Counted from the first letter of the stretch, positions 1 to 4,570 are shown. The stretch is 5,684 nucleotides of DNA from JAHFJA01 sp964357385 (GCA_964357385.1 CAYHKW010000058.1:1-5684); one strand, 5' to 3'. The notes: generated by a model not told the origin, from the letters alone. Numbers and translations: made by a program.

Positions 1-1
1 G

Positions 2-460
2 GGAAAAGAAGTCGTTACCCAAAAGCCGGGTCTTGGAGTCGCGTTGACTGATAGCGGTATTGTTTCATATCCCTTTTTCCAATCGATTATTGTTGCACTG
101 TCTGCTACAGGGGTCATGATCTATACCATTGTAACGTTTCTCCTTCATGCCTTTCAAACATTAGTATTCAGTAGTTTTTCGGGTCCAGTCGGTATTGCTG
201 CTTACACGGGCGTTGCACTTCAAGAAGGATTCTCCCATGTGCTTTTATTGATGATCCAATTATCATTGAGTCTTGCTATTTTGAATATCTTGCCGTTTCC
301 TGCCTTAGACGGCGGTCGAGCACTGTTTGCTATCATTGAAAAATTTCGAGGAAAGCCACTTCCACGAAATGCAGAGAACATTGCGCATCTCATTGGTTTT
401 GCTGCTCTTATGCTTGTTGCATTATTAGCCACGATTAAGGATGTGCGCGCATTATTTTAA
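2..460 (+). CDS. rseP: RseP-type site-2 protease (M50 family), C-terminal part, 5'-truncated
   Basis: This is the 3' end of an intramembrane zinc metalloprotease. The frame is open from the left edge, giving 152 visible residues. The HExxH zinc site and most of the PDZ region would lie upstream of the window. Visible residues include the family motif SGPVGI at about 60-65. The NILPFPALDGG motif at about 95-105 supplies the third zinc ligand (Asp, about residue 103). Hydrophobic segments lie at about 26-50, 80-97 and 126-143, as expected for the final transmembrane helices. In characterised bacteria these enzymes cut anti-sigma factors or leftover signal peptides inside the inner membrane; the substrate here is unknown. 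The TTG at 44 falls inside the conserved fold and is not taken as a start. The next gene begins 8 nt downstream, so an operon with the PAP2 and mltG genes is likely. The family call is firm; the exact orthologue (RseP, RasP or a CPR-specific homologue) is not. Confidence 0.9.
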   Translation, partial: GKEVVTQKPGLGVALTDSGIVSYPFFQSIIVALSATGVMIYTIVTFLLHAFQTLVFSSFSGPVGIAAYTGVALQEGFSHVLLLMIQLSLSLAILNILPFPALDGGRALFAIIEKFRGKPLPRNAENIAHLIGFAALMLVALLATIKDVRALF

Positions 461-468
461 CATCATAT

Positions 469-984
469 ATGGATTATATTATTTTTCGTGCCATTAACGA
501 TCTTGCGGGGGTATCACCGCTTCTTGATGGGATAGGACAATTCCTGGCAGTGATGGGTATTTTTGTTCTTGCGTTAATGGTGCTGCTCGCACATAGTCAT
601 CGTCTTCGAGGGATACTGGAGGGGGCATGTGCGGCCATTATTGCGTTAGGGGTAAACACGGGTATTGGTATCATTGCATTTCGGTATCGTCCTTTCATTG
701 CACACGAACAAGTACATCTTTTGATTGAAAAATCAGGGCTAGACAAATCATTTCCCTCTGACCACACCTCTCTTGCATTTGCACTGGCCACTATTCTCTA
801 CATGAACAACCGAAAATGGGGGATTGCTGCGTATGTCCTCGCTCTTTTTATCGGTATCGGTCGTATCTATGTTGGTGTTCATTATCCTACTGATATCTTG
901 GGTGGTATTGTGGTTGGTACCCTTTCCGGTGTTCTGGTGTGGTATGGGGGGAAACGCCTGCTTTCTCATAAAAAATTCAAATAA
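469..984 (+). CDS. PAP2-superfamily phosphatase, BcrC-like (probable undecaprenyl-diphosphate phosphatase)
   Basis: This is a 171-residue integral membrane phosphatase. The three PAP2 motifs are visible. Motif 1 is reduced to FRYRPF (71-76). Motif 2 is FPSDHT (95-100), with the general acid/base His99. Motif 3 is GRIYVGVHYPTD (131-142), with Arg132, nucleophile His138 and Asp142 in the R-x5-H-x3-D pattern. PSDH in place of PSGH, and the short motif 1, resemble BcrC/YwoA proteins. Those remove a phosphate from undecaprenyl diphosphate on the outer face of the membrane so that the lipid carrier can be reused for peptidoglycan. Hydrophobic helices surround the motifs (about 22-41, 50-70, 101-112, 117-131, 143-160). 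The ATG has no Shine-Dalgarno sequence. The gene lies 8 nt after the protease and 11 nt before mltG, which supports a role in the cell wall. Another lipid-phosphate substrate cannot be excluded. Confidence 0.88.
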   Translation: MDYIIFRAINDLAGVSPLLDGIGQFLAVMGIFVLALMVLLAHSHRLRGILEGACAAIIALGVNTGIGIIAFRYRPFIAHEQVHLLIEKSGLDKSFPSDHTSLAFALATILYMNNRKWGIAAYVLALFIGIGRIYVGVHYPTDILGGIVVGTLSGVLVWYGGKRLLSHKKFK

Positions 985-995
985 CATTTCATTCC

Positions 996-2003
996 ATGGT
1001 TCGGTTTCTTGCACGACGCATCATTATTATCACTGGCATACTTTTGTTATGTTACGGTATTTACGCGCTCTACGTGTGGTTTGTGCCCCGCACTCTTTCG
1101 GAAACAGTAGCGATCGAGATTCCTGCGGGACAACGGGGGTATCAGACACTCGAATTACTGGCGCAAAAACAAGTCATCCGTAATCCTTTTTTGGCAGGCG
1201 TCTATTTGTCGATCACCGGCAGAGATGGACTGCTTCAGGCAGGCGATTATACTTTTAGCGGCCGTATTACTCTTTCCTCAGTGCTGGATACCCTGACACA
1301 AACACAGCGTGCTGCAGAAGTAACCCTCACATTTCGTGAAGGATTGACAGGGCAGGAAATGGCACAGTATCTTCGCGAACAAGGACATGGTGCTGCTTTG
1401 ACGTTTGTCTCTGCCATGCAGATCATTCCTCTTGGGAAGTATCCGTTCCTTTCAACACTCTCAAAAGGAGCCAGTCTTGAAGGGTTTTTGTTTCCTGACA
1501 CCTATCGAGTCTTTCCTAATGCCACTGCGTCTGACATCATTAGCGGTATGCTTGAGAATTTTGACCATAAATTGACACAGGAGATGCGTGACGAGATCAA
1601 GCGTCAAAAGCGAACGATTTTTGATGTGATAACCCTTGCCAGTATTGTTGAAAAAGAAGTGGCAAATGATGACGACCGCGCCGTTGTCGCAGGGATTTTT
1701 TACAAACGCATAGAGGAAGGCATGCGCCTTGAGTCTGACGCGACGGTAAACTATGTTACGGGTAAAGGATTAGCCCAGCCGTCATTTGCTGATACGGATG
1801 TTGATTCGCCTTATAATACCTATGCATATAGAGGACTTCCTCCTGGGCCGATTGATAATCCAGGCTTGTCTTCGATTAACGCCGTTATTTATTACAAAAA
1901 ATCTCCGTACTTATTTTTTCTTACCACCAAAGACGAACAGACGATCTTCAGTAAGACCTACGAGGAGCATTTGGCAAACAAACGCAAATACCTTGACAAA
2001 TAG
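996..2003 (+). CDS. mltG: Endolytic murein transglycosylase MltG
   Basis: This 335-residue YceG/MltG-family protein is close to the length of E. coli MltG. It has an N-terminal membrane anchor (about 8-29) after a basic start, then a LysM-like region (about 38-105), then the catalytic domain. Diagnostic motifs are LEGFLFPDTY (161-170), ASIVEKE (215-221), LESDATVNY (245-253), SPYNTY (271-276) and GLPPGPIDNPG (280-290). Glu219 in ASIVEKE corresponds to the catalytic Glu of the family. The enzyme cuts nascent glycan strands in the periplasm or outside the membrane, leaving 1,6-anhydroMurNAc ends and setting glycan chain length. The ATG lies 11 nt after the PAP2 gene and has no Shine-Dalgarno sequence. 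The last codons contain the -35 element of the next gene's promoter. No terminator is visible after the stop, so some read-through into the next gene is possible. Confidence 0.96.
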   Translation: MVRFLARRIIIITGILLLCYGIYALYVWFVPRTLSETVAIEIPAGQRGYQTLELLAQKQVIRNPFLAGVYLSITGRDGLLQAGDYTFSGRITLSSVLDTLTQTQRAAEVTLTFREGLTGQEMAQYLREQGHGAALTFVSAMQIIPLGKYPFLSTLSKGASLEGFLFPDTYRVFPNATASDIISGMLENFDHKLTQEMRDEIKRQKRTIFDVITLASIVEKEVANDDDRAVVAGIFYKRIEEGMRLESDATVNYVTGKGLAQPSFADTDVDSPYNTYAYRGLPPGPIDNPGLSSINAVIYYKKSPYLFFLTTKDEQTIFSKTYEEHLANKRKYLDK

Positions 2004-2021
2004 GTAAAAATGTGCTATAAG
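1993..2021 (+). promoter_or_regulatory. Sigma-70-type promoter for the 192-residue gene
   Basis: TTGACA (1993-1998) and TATAAG (2016-2021) are separated by exactly 17 nt. A TG at 2013-2014 gives an extended -10. The -35 matches 6 of 6 bases and the -10 matches 5 of 6. The -35 lies inside the last codons of mltG. Transcription should begin near 2028, giving a leader of about 34 nt. Confidence 0.8.
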
Positions 2022-2048
2022 AGAGGTATGTTCTATTACAATCAAAAA

Positions 2049-2054
2049 GAGGAG
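2049..2054 (+). promoter_or_regulatory. Shine-Dalgarno sequence GAGGAG
   Basis: GAGGAG sits 7 nt before the ATG at 2062 and fixes the start of the 192-residue gene. It is notable because the PAP2, mltG, rplJ and rplL starts have nothing comparable. Confidence 0.8.
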
Positions 2055-2061
2055 ATAAAAA

Positions 2062-2640
2062 ATGAAAGAAGGGAATTATAAGGTCATTTCAGCTCTTATA
2101 CAGCTCATGATGATGGTGATTGATGGCAAGATCGATCCTAATGTAGTCTTTGAGGCAATAAAACCATTTCTTCCAGTAAGGCAAAAGATACAAAAAGGAG
2201 AAATATCTATTGGCGTAGTTCTTGATAAGCTAGAAATTCCTGATGGGTTGATGTATAAGCCAGGTAAAGAAAAAGGAGTGGCGGTGTTAACCAAAAAAGA
2301 CGGTCAACTATTTTTTAATGACAGAAAAATTATCTTGCTCCGAGGATCCGAAATAACAAAGAGGGAAGGTAGAGATTCTTCAATAGAATATGTACCTGCG
2401 GCCATAGCGCGTGAATTATATGAAACGCAGACATTTATCCCACCAGATTGGGATAAAGATGAAAACAATATTGATCGCATGATAGCGTTCTCAGATGACT
2501 TGTTTATTGATGAGGAGGATGGAGCGCGGTTTGCTGCTAGCTTGCAATTTTGTGTTAAGAAATGGACGAAAGGGTTAGTCTCAATGAAGCATCTTTCAGC
2601 ATTAGTATTTTATGCCTGCCTTGAGCCTGTAGCACTTTGA
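2062..2640 (+). CDS. Hypothetical protein, 192 residues, paralogous N-terminal segment with the downstream gene
   Basis: I do not recognise this family. The start is well supported by a strong promoter and a Shine-Dalgarno sequence. The protein looks soluble, with no signal peptide or clear membrane helix. Residues 11-38 form a helix-like segment with pattern M-x2-VI-x-GK-x2-P-x7-K-x2-LP. It aligns without gaps to residues 17-44 of the 58-residue protein encoded downstream (9 of 28 identical, several more conservative). The middle (about 45-100) alternates charged and beta-prone stretches. The C-terminal half holds an acidic patch (about 129-154, including WDKDE and DEEDG) and a hydrophobic, possibly helical end (about 172-192). 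No catalytic motif or DNA-binding motif is evident. The gene is a single unit closed by its own terminator. It may be a lineage-specific accessory gene; function is unknown. Confidence 0.85.
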   Translation: MKEGNYKVISALIQLMMMVIDGKIDPNVVFEAIKPFLPVRQKIQKGEISIGVVLDKLEIPDGLMYKPGKEKGVAVLTKKDGQLFFNDRKIILLRGSEITKREGRDSSIEYVPAAIARELYETQTFIPPDWDKDENNIDRMIAFSDDLFIDEEDGARFAASLQFCVKKWTKGLVSMKHLSALVFYACLEPVAL

Positions 2641-2655
2641 GTAACTAACACAAAT

Positions 2656-2681
2656 AGCCCGTATATAATTGCGGGTTTTTT
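2656..2681 (+). terminator. Rho-independent terminator of the 192-residue gene
   Basis: CCCG (2658-2661) pairs with CGGG (2672-2675), extended by a G-U and an A-U pair, with a 10-nt loop and a run of six T (2676-2681). It lies 15 nt after the stop codon. The stem is short but its position is right. Its left arm shares the 9-mer TAGCCCGTA with the next terminator. Confidence 0.7.
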
Positions 2682-2694
2682 CTTCCCAAAAATC

Positions 2695-2723
2695 TTGACC
2701 AATAATATGATATCCGGTATATA
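2695..2723 (+). promoter_or_regulatory. Sigma-70-type promoter for the 58-residue gene
   Basis: TTGACC (2695-2700) and TATATA (2718-2723) are separated by 17 nt, each 5 of 6 to consensus. The predicted start near 2730 leaves a leader of about 30 nt. It begins 13 nt after the T run of the preceding terminator, so this gene appears to be transcribed independently. Confidence 0.72.
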
Positions 2724-2748
2724 TCAAGTATTGTTCTCTAAAATGAAA

Positions 2749-2754
2749 GAGAGG
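2749..2754 (+). promoter_or_regulatory. Shine-Dalgarno sequence GAGAGG
   Basis: GAGAGG lies 5 nt before the ATG at 2760 and decides that start. The earlier ATG at 2743 leads only to a four-codon frame that stops at 2757. Confidence 0.75.
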
Positions 2755-2759
2755 TAGAA

Positions 2760-2936
2760 ATGTCCAAACGCAGTGATCGTGATAAAGAAATTTGGGCTCT
2801 TGGCAAAGATATCCATGAATACATGGAGCTGGTAATAAACGGCAAGTGTAACCCTTCGGAGTTGCACAAAATTATGAAGGTTCTATTGCCTAAGAAGGAT
2901 GTTGTGCTTGAAGAGCCCTCAAACCATAGTCCTTAG
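2760..2936 (+). CDS. Small hypothetical protein, 58 residues, paralogue of the upstream protein's N-terminus
   Basis: This short gene reads ATG to TAG with a promoter, a Shine-Dalgarno sequence and a terminator all in the correct places, so it is very likely real despite its size. The product begins MSKRSDRDKE, is rich in charged residues and is probably mostly helical and cytoplasmic. Residues 17-44 align without gaps with residues 11-38 of the 192-residue protein. Shared positions include VI-x-GK-x2-P (25-32) and the final LP (43-44). The tail after residue 44 is short, acidic and not shared. The stop codon TAG is itself part of the terminator stem. The protein could be a stand-alone copy of a small binding or regulatory domain, but no function can be assigned. 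A toxin-antitoxin or partner role with the upstream protein is possible but not supported by any motif. Confidence 0.8.
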   Translation: MSKRSDRDKEIWALGKDIHEYMELVINGKCNPSELHKIMKVLLPKKDVVLEEPSNHSP

Positions 2937-2958
2937 CCCGTAGAATACGGGCTTTTTT
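2935..2958 (+). terminator. Rho-independent terminator of the 58-residue gene
   Basis: A perfect 8-bp stem, AGCCCGTA (2935-2942) with TACGGGCT (2946-2953), has a GAA loop and is followed by a T run to 2958. It overlaps the stop codon of the gene. It should isolate rplJL from upstream transcription. Confidence 0.9.
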
Positions 2959-2989
2959 ATATCAAAAAATTTGGATATTTAAAGGATAT

Positions 2990-3018
2990 TTGACACATTT
3001 CCCACTTTTTTGTATAGT
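2990..3018 (+). promoter_or_regulatory. Sigma-70-type promoter of the rplJ-rplL operon
   Basis: TTGACA (2990-2995, 6 of 6) and TATAGT (3013-3018, 5 of 6) have a 17-nt spacer, as expected for a highly expressed ribosomal operon. Transcription should start near 3025, which is the first base of the paired leader structure. Confidence 0.85.
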
Positions 3019-3021
3019 GGG
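3001..3021. repeat. Inverted repeat overlapping the rplJ -10 element
   Basis: CCCACT (3001-3006) and AGTGGG (3016-3021) form a perfect 6-bp inverted repeat with a 9-nt centre. The right arm overlaps the last three bases of the -10 hexamer. It could be an operator or chance; the sequence alone cannot decide. Confidence 0.35.
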
Positions 3022-3024
3022 GAC

Positions 3025-3141
3025 ACGATCCAGAGAGTATGGGTGCTTTGCCCGAAGCGAAGCTTAATTATGCCTGTATTAGGGTTTTACTTCATTTTTC
3101 CATTAGGAAAGCAATGCTGTGGATCGTTTCACAGTTTTTTT
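3025..3141 (+). ncRNA. L10 leader (ribosomal protein autoregulatory leader RNA)
   Basis: The untranslated leader of rplJ matches the L10-leader type: CCAGAGAG (3030-3037), then GGGTGC (3041-3046), then GCTTAATTATGCC (3062-3074). This resembles the kink-turn region of 23S rRNA that L10 binds. The apical stem GCTTTGC (3045-3051) pairs with GCGAAGC (3057-3063) around a CCGAA loop. An asymmetric internal loop carrying TTAAT follows. The lower stem is TATGGG (3038-3043) with CCTGTA (3073-3078). A second small hairpin is TTTCC (3097-3101) with GGAAA (3106-3110). An 8-bp closing helix, ACGATCCA (3025-3032) with TGGATCGT (3120-3127), is mutually exclusive with the terminator at 3117-3134. The expected ligand is L10 or the L10-(L12) complex, reducing rplJL transcription when stalk protein is in excess. 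Family recognition is by eye from motif memory. Confidence 0.82.
3117..3141 (+). terminator. Attenuator terminator in the rplJ leader
   Basis: CTGTG (3117-3121) pairs with CACAG (3130-3134), plus a flanking G-U pair, with an 8-nt loop and seven T (3135-3141). It lies upstream of rplJ, so if it were always active the operon would be silent. It must therefore be conditional. Its left arm overlaps the right half of the leader's closing helix. Confidence 0.78.
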
Positions 3142-3150
3142 AATTAATTT
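3139..3150 (+). repeat. TTTAATTAATTT, copy 1 (before rplJ)
   Basis: This 12-mer overlaps the attenuator T run and ends 2 nt before the rplJ ATG. An identical copy lies before rplL at 3697-3708. It occupies the place where a Shine-Dalgarno sequence would normally be. Confidence 0.5.
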
Positions 3151-3152
3151 TT

Positions 3153-3692
3153 ATGGCAACAACTCGAGCAAAAAAGGAGGCCGTCCTGACCCGCGTGGGG
3201 GAATACATCCCTAACAGCAAGTCGATTGTATTTATCGACATGAAGGGAATGACGGTCAAAGATGCCGATGACTTGCGTGCGCAGTGTGATGCGGCACAGA
3301 TTCATTGTCTGGTTGCAAAAAAGACACTGTTTGCCAAGGCATTTCAAGACGCAGGCATTACTGAACTGAGCCCTCGCACTCTGGAAGGAGAACTTGCGGC
3401 AGCGTTCAGTATGGCAGATGAAGTTGCTCCCGCACGTCTCTTTGCAAAGTTTGGCAAAGAACATGAAGGGTTTAGCATGAAGGCAGGTCTTCTCATGTCT
3501 CAAGCGCCCGGCGCACGATACATGGATACAAAGATGCTTATGCAGCTTTCAAGCCTCCCATCCCGCGAGGAACTCCTCGGCAAGTTGGTGGGTACTATCC
3601 AAGGTCCGCTTTCTGGCATGGTCAATGTATTGTCAGGCAACATGCGGGGTCTGGTAACGGTATTTAAGGCAATGAGTGAAAAGGGTGCGTAA
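3153..3692 (+). CDS. rplJ: 50S ribosomal protein L10
   Basis: This 179-residue protein is the base of the ribosomal stalk. It binds the L11/23S rRNA region and carries dimers of L7/L12 that recruit translation GTPases. Family features are visible. The N-terminal rRNA-binding domain includes the VAKKTLFAKAF segment (54-64). The LSSLPSREELLGKLVG segment (132-147) is typical of the L10 C-terminal region. A long terminal helix (about 136-179) provides the L12-binding sites. The length is normal to slightly long. The ATG at 3153 fits the alignable N-terminus and has no Shine-Dalgarno sequence, only an A/T-rich stretch. rplL follows after 31 nt. Expression is probably under L10-leader control. Confidence 0.97.
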   Translation: MATTRAKKEAVLTRVGEYIPNSKSIVFIDMKGMTVKDADDLRAQCDAAQIHCLVAKKTLFAKAFQDAGITELSPRTLEGELAAAFSMADEVAPARLFAKFGKEHEGFSMKAGLLMSQAPGARYMDTKMLMQLSSLPSREELLGKLVGTIQGPLSGMVNVLSGNMRGLVTVFKAMSEKGA

Positions 3693-3696
3693 TCGA

Positions 3697-3708
3697 TTTA
3701 ATTAATTT
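3697..3708 (+). repeat. TTTAATTAATTT, copy 2 (before rplL)
   Basis: This is identical to the 12-mer in front of rplJ. Here it lies 15 nt before the rplL ATG, in the 31-nt intergenic gap. Low-complexity A/T sequence could produce this by chance. Confidence 0.45.
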
Positions 3709-3723
3709 GAATATCACAATAAT

Positions 3724-4131
3724 ATGGAAGAAGAGAAAAAGGCAGTAGAGGTTCCTGCAAAGTTTGCAGATCTCGTTTCAAAGATTGAACAGCTCTCAGT
3801 ACTTGATTTGTCAGAATTGGTAAAAGTACTTGAAGAAAAGTTTGGCGTATCAGCTTCCGCTCCAATGGGAATGATGATGGCAGGACCTGCAGCAGGCCCA
3901 GCAGAGGCAGCAGAAGAGAAGACCGCATTTGATGTTGAAATTACTGATTCAGGTGCAACAAAAATTGCGGTAATTAAGGTAGTACGTGAAATCACTGCTC
4001 TCGGTCTTAAGGAAGCAAAAGATCTTGTTGATGCAGCACCAAAGGTAGTTAAGGAGGGTGTTTCAAAGGCAGAAGCTGAAGATATCAAAAAGAAGCTCGA
4101 AGAAGCAGGTGCAAAGGTTACTGTTAAGTAA
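3724..4131 (+). CDS. rplL: 50S ribosomal protein L7/L12
   Basis: This 135-residue stalk protein is present in multiple copies on L10 and contacts EF-Tu, EF-G, IF2 and release factors. The N-terminal dimerisation domain spans about 12-46, with the LSVLDLSELVKVLEEKFGV stretch at 24-42. A flexible Ala/Gly/Pro/Met-rich hinge follows (about 43-66). The globular C-terminal factor-binding domain runs from about 67 to 135 and includes KIAVIKVVREIT (80-91) and the highly typical GLKEAKDLVDAAP (94-106). About ten charged residues at the N-terminus (MEEEKKAVEV) extend beyond the usual start. The gene is co-transcribed with rplJ, has no Shine-Dalgarno sequence, and ends just before a strong terminator. 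Confidence 0.98.
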   Translation: MEEEKKAVEVPAKFADLVSKIEQLSVLDLSELVKVLEEKFGVSASAPMGMMMAGPAAGPAEAAEEKTAFDVEITDSGATKIAVIKVVREITALGLKEAKDLVDAAPKVVKEGVSKAEAEDIKKKLEEAGAKVTVK

Positions 4132-4143
4132 TTCCACACTATT

Positions 4144-4177
4144 AAAAAAGCCCTCGCGTTATGCGAAGGGCTTTTTT
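4144..4177. terminator. Bidirectional terminator between rplL and the convergent - strand gene
   Basis: AGCCCT and CGC pair with GCG and AGGGCT around a GTTAT loop, with a single bulged A. Six A on the left and six T on the right give a T tract on either strand. It lies 12 nt after rplL and 12 nt beyond the stop of the - strand gene, so it can serve both. Confidence 0.92.
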
Positions 4178-4189
4178 GATACTATATAT

Positions 4190-4546
4190 TTAGCTACCGA
4201 ATACTACGGCGATAATCAACGTAATAGCCAATGCTTCTTGATAGGTAAGAGTGCGAAGTTTGAACATGTTGGTCATGAAGAAGTTCCAGAACATACGAAG
4301 AAGTTCTGCACCCCACAAGATAATTGCGAGAGCGACAACGATCATTGCTACAAATCCAGAGGTAGGATAACTAGAAAGGATAAGGCTAAGATAGGTATTA
4401 GCGGCATCATTTGTTGGCTGTACCAACATAAAGAGTGTTGCGCGAACAACTAAGAACAGTAACAGTACTGCATTAAACAGCGATGTAATCGGCTGTTGTT
4501 TTGTTTTTTTGCCAAGCATGGGTATGAAACTTAAAAAATTAGACAA
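4190..4546 (-). CDS. Small hypothetical membrane protein, three predicted transmembrane segments
   Basis: I do not recognise this family. The product is 118 residues with hydrophobic segments at about 23-43, 63-84 and 103-117, joined by short polar loops. A basic Lys-rich stretch (13-16, KKTK) precedes the first helix, suggesting the N-terminus faces the cytoplasm. No catalytic or metal-binding motif is evident. The longest start is a TTG (4544-4546). An ATG at codon 10 (4517-4519) is an alternative; neither has a Shine-Dalgarno sequence. The gene lies 65 nt after the stop of the propeller-type gene on the same strand, with a possible promoter in between. A shared membrane function with that neighbour is only a guess. 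The even coding character and membrane topology argue that it is real, but the exact start is uncertain. Confidence 0.72.
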   Translation of the reverse strand: MSNFLSFIPMLGKKTKQQPITSLFNAVLLLFLVVRATLFMLVQPTNDAANTYLSLILSSYPTSGFVAMIVVALAIILWGAELLRMFWNFFMTNMFKLRTLTYQEALAITLIIAVVFGS

Positions 4547-4561
4547 GCATAATTACAATAT

Positions 4562-4570
4562 AGTATACCA
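4562..4570 (-). promoter_or_regulatory. Possible extended -10 promoter for the small membrane protein gene
   Basis: Read on the - strand, TGGTATACT contains TGn plus TATACT (5 of 6 to the -10 consensus). No convincing -35 lies at the expected distance. A start near 4555 would leave a leader of only about 9 nt before the TTG codon. Confidence 0.4.

Noticed and set aside
44..460. TTG at 44 as the start of a short membrane protein
   Set aside because: The frame is open to the left edge and the upstream codons read as continuing M50 protease sequence, so the gene is truncated by the window, not started there.
748..1183. Open frames on both strands across the end of the PAP2 gene and the start of mltG
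   Set aside because: They overlap two well-supported genes in other frames and show no conserved motifs or start signals.
2028..2081. A 17-codon frame starting with ATG at the predicted transcription start before the 192-residue gene
   Set aside because: It overlaps the real start out of frame, has no ribosome site at usable spacing, and encodes an unremarkable peptide. The downstream ATG with GAGGAG is far better.
2743..2757. Four-codon frame (MKER) just before the 58-residue gene
   Set aside because: Its codons are the purine-rich ribosome site of the next gene, so the frame is most likely incidental.
2062..2936. The two unknown genes as a toxin-antitoxin pair
   Set aside because: They have separate promoters and a terminator between them, and no toxin or DNA-binding motif is visible. 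Paralogy explains their similarity better.
2984..3134. CRISPR, transposon ends or tRNA genes in the intergenic regions
   Set aside because: No regularly spaced repeats, terminal inverted repeats with a transposase, or cloverleaf-like sequence were found anywhere in the window.
3714..4139. Long - strand open frame opposite rplL
   Set aside because: It mirrors rplL almost exactly. Codon bias in a highly expressed gene often leaves the opposite strand open, and the Ser/Ala-rich product resembles nothing.
4058..4453. + strand open frame running from rplL through the terminator into the convergent gene
   Set aside because: It crosses a strong bidirectional terminator, overlaps rplL out of frame and lies antisense to the membrane protein gene.
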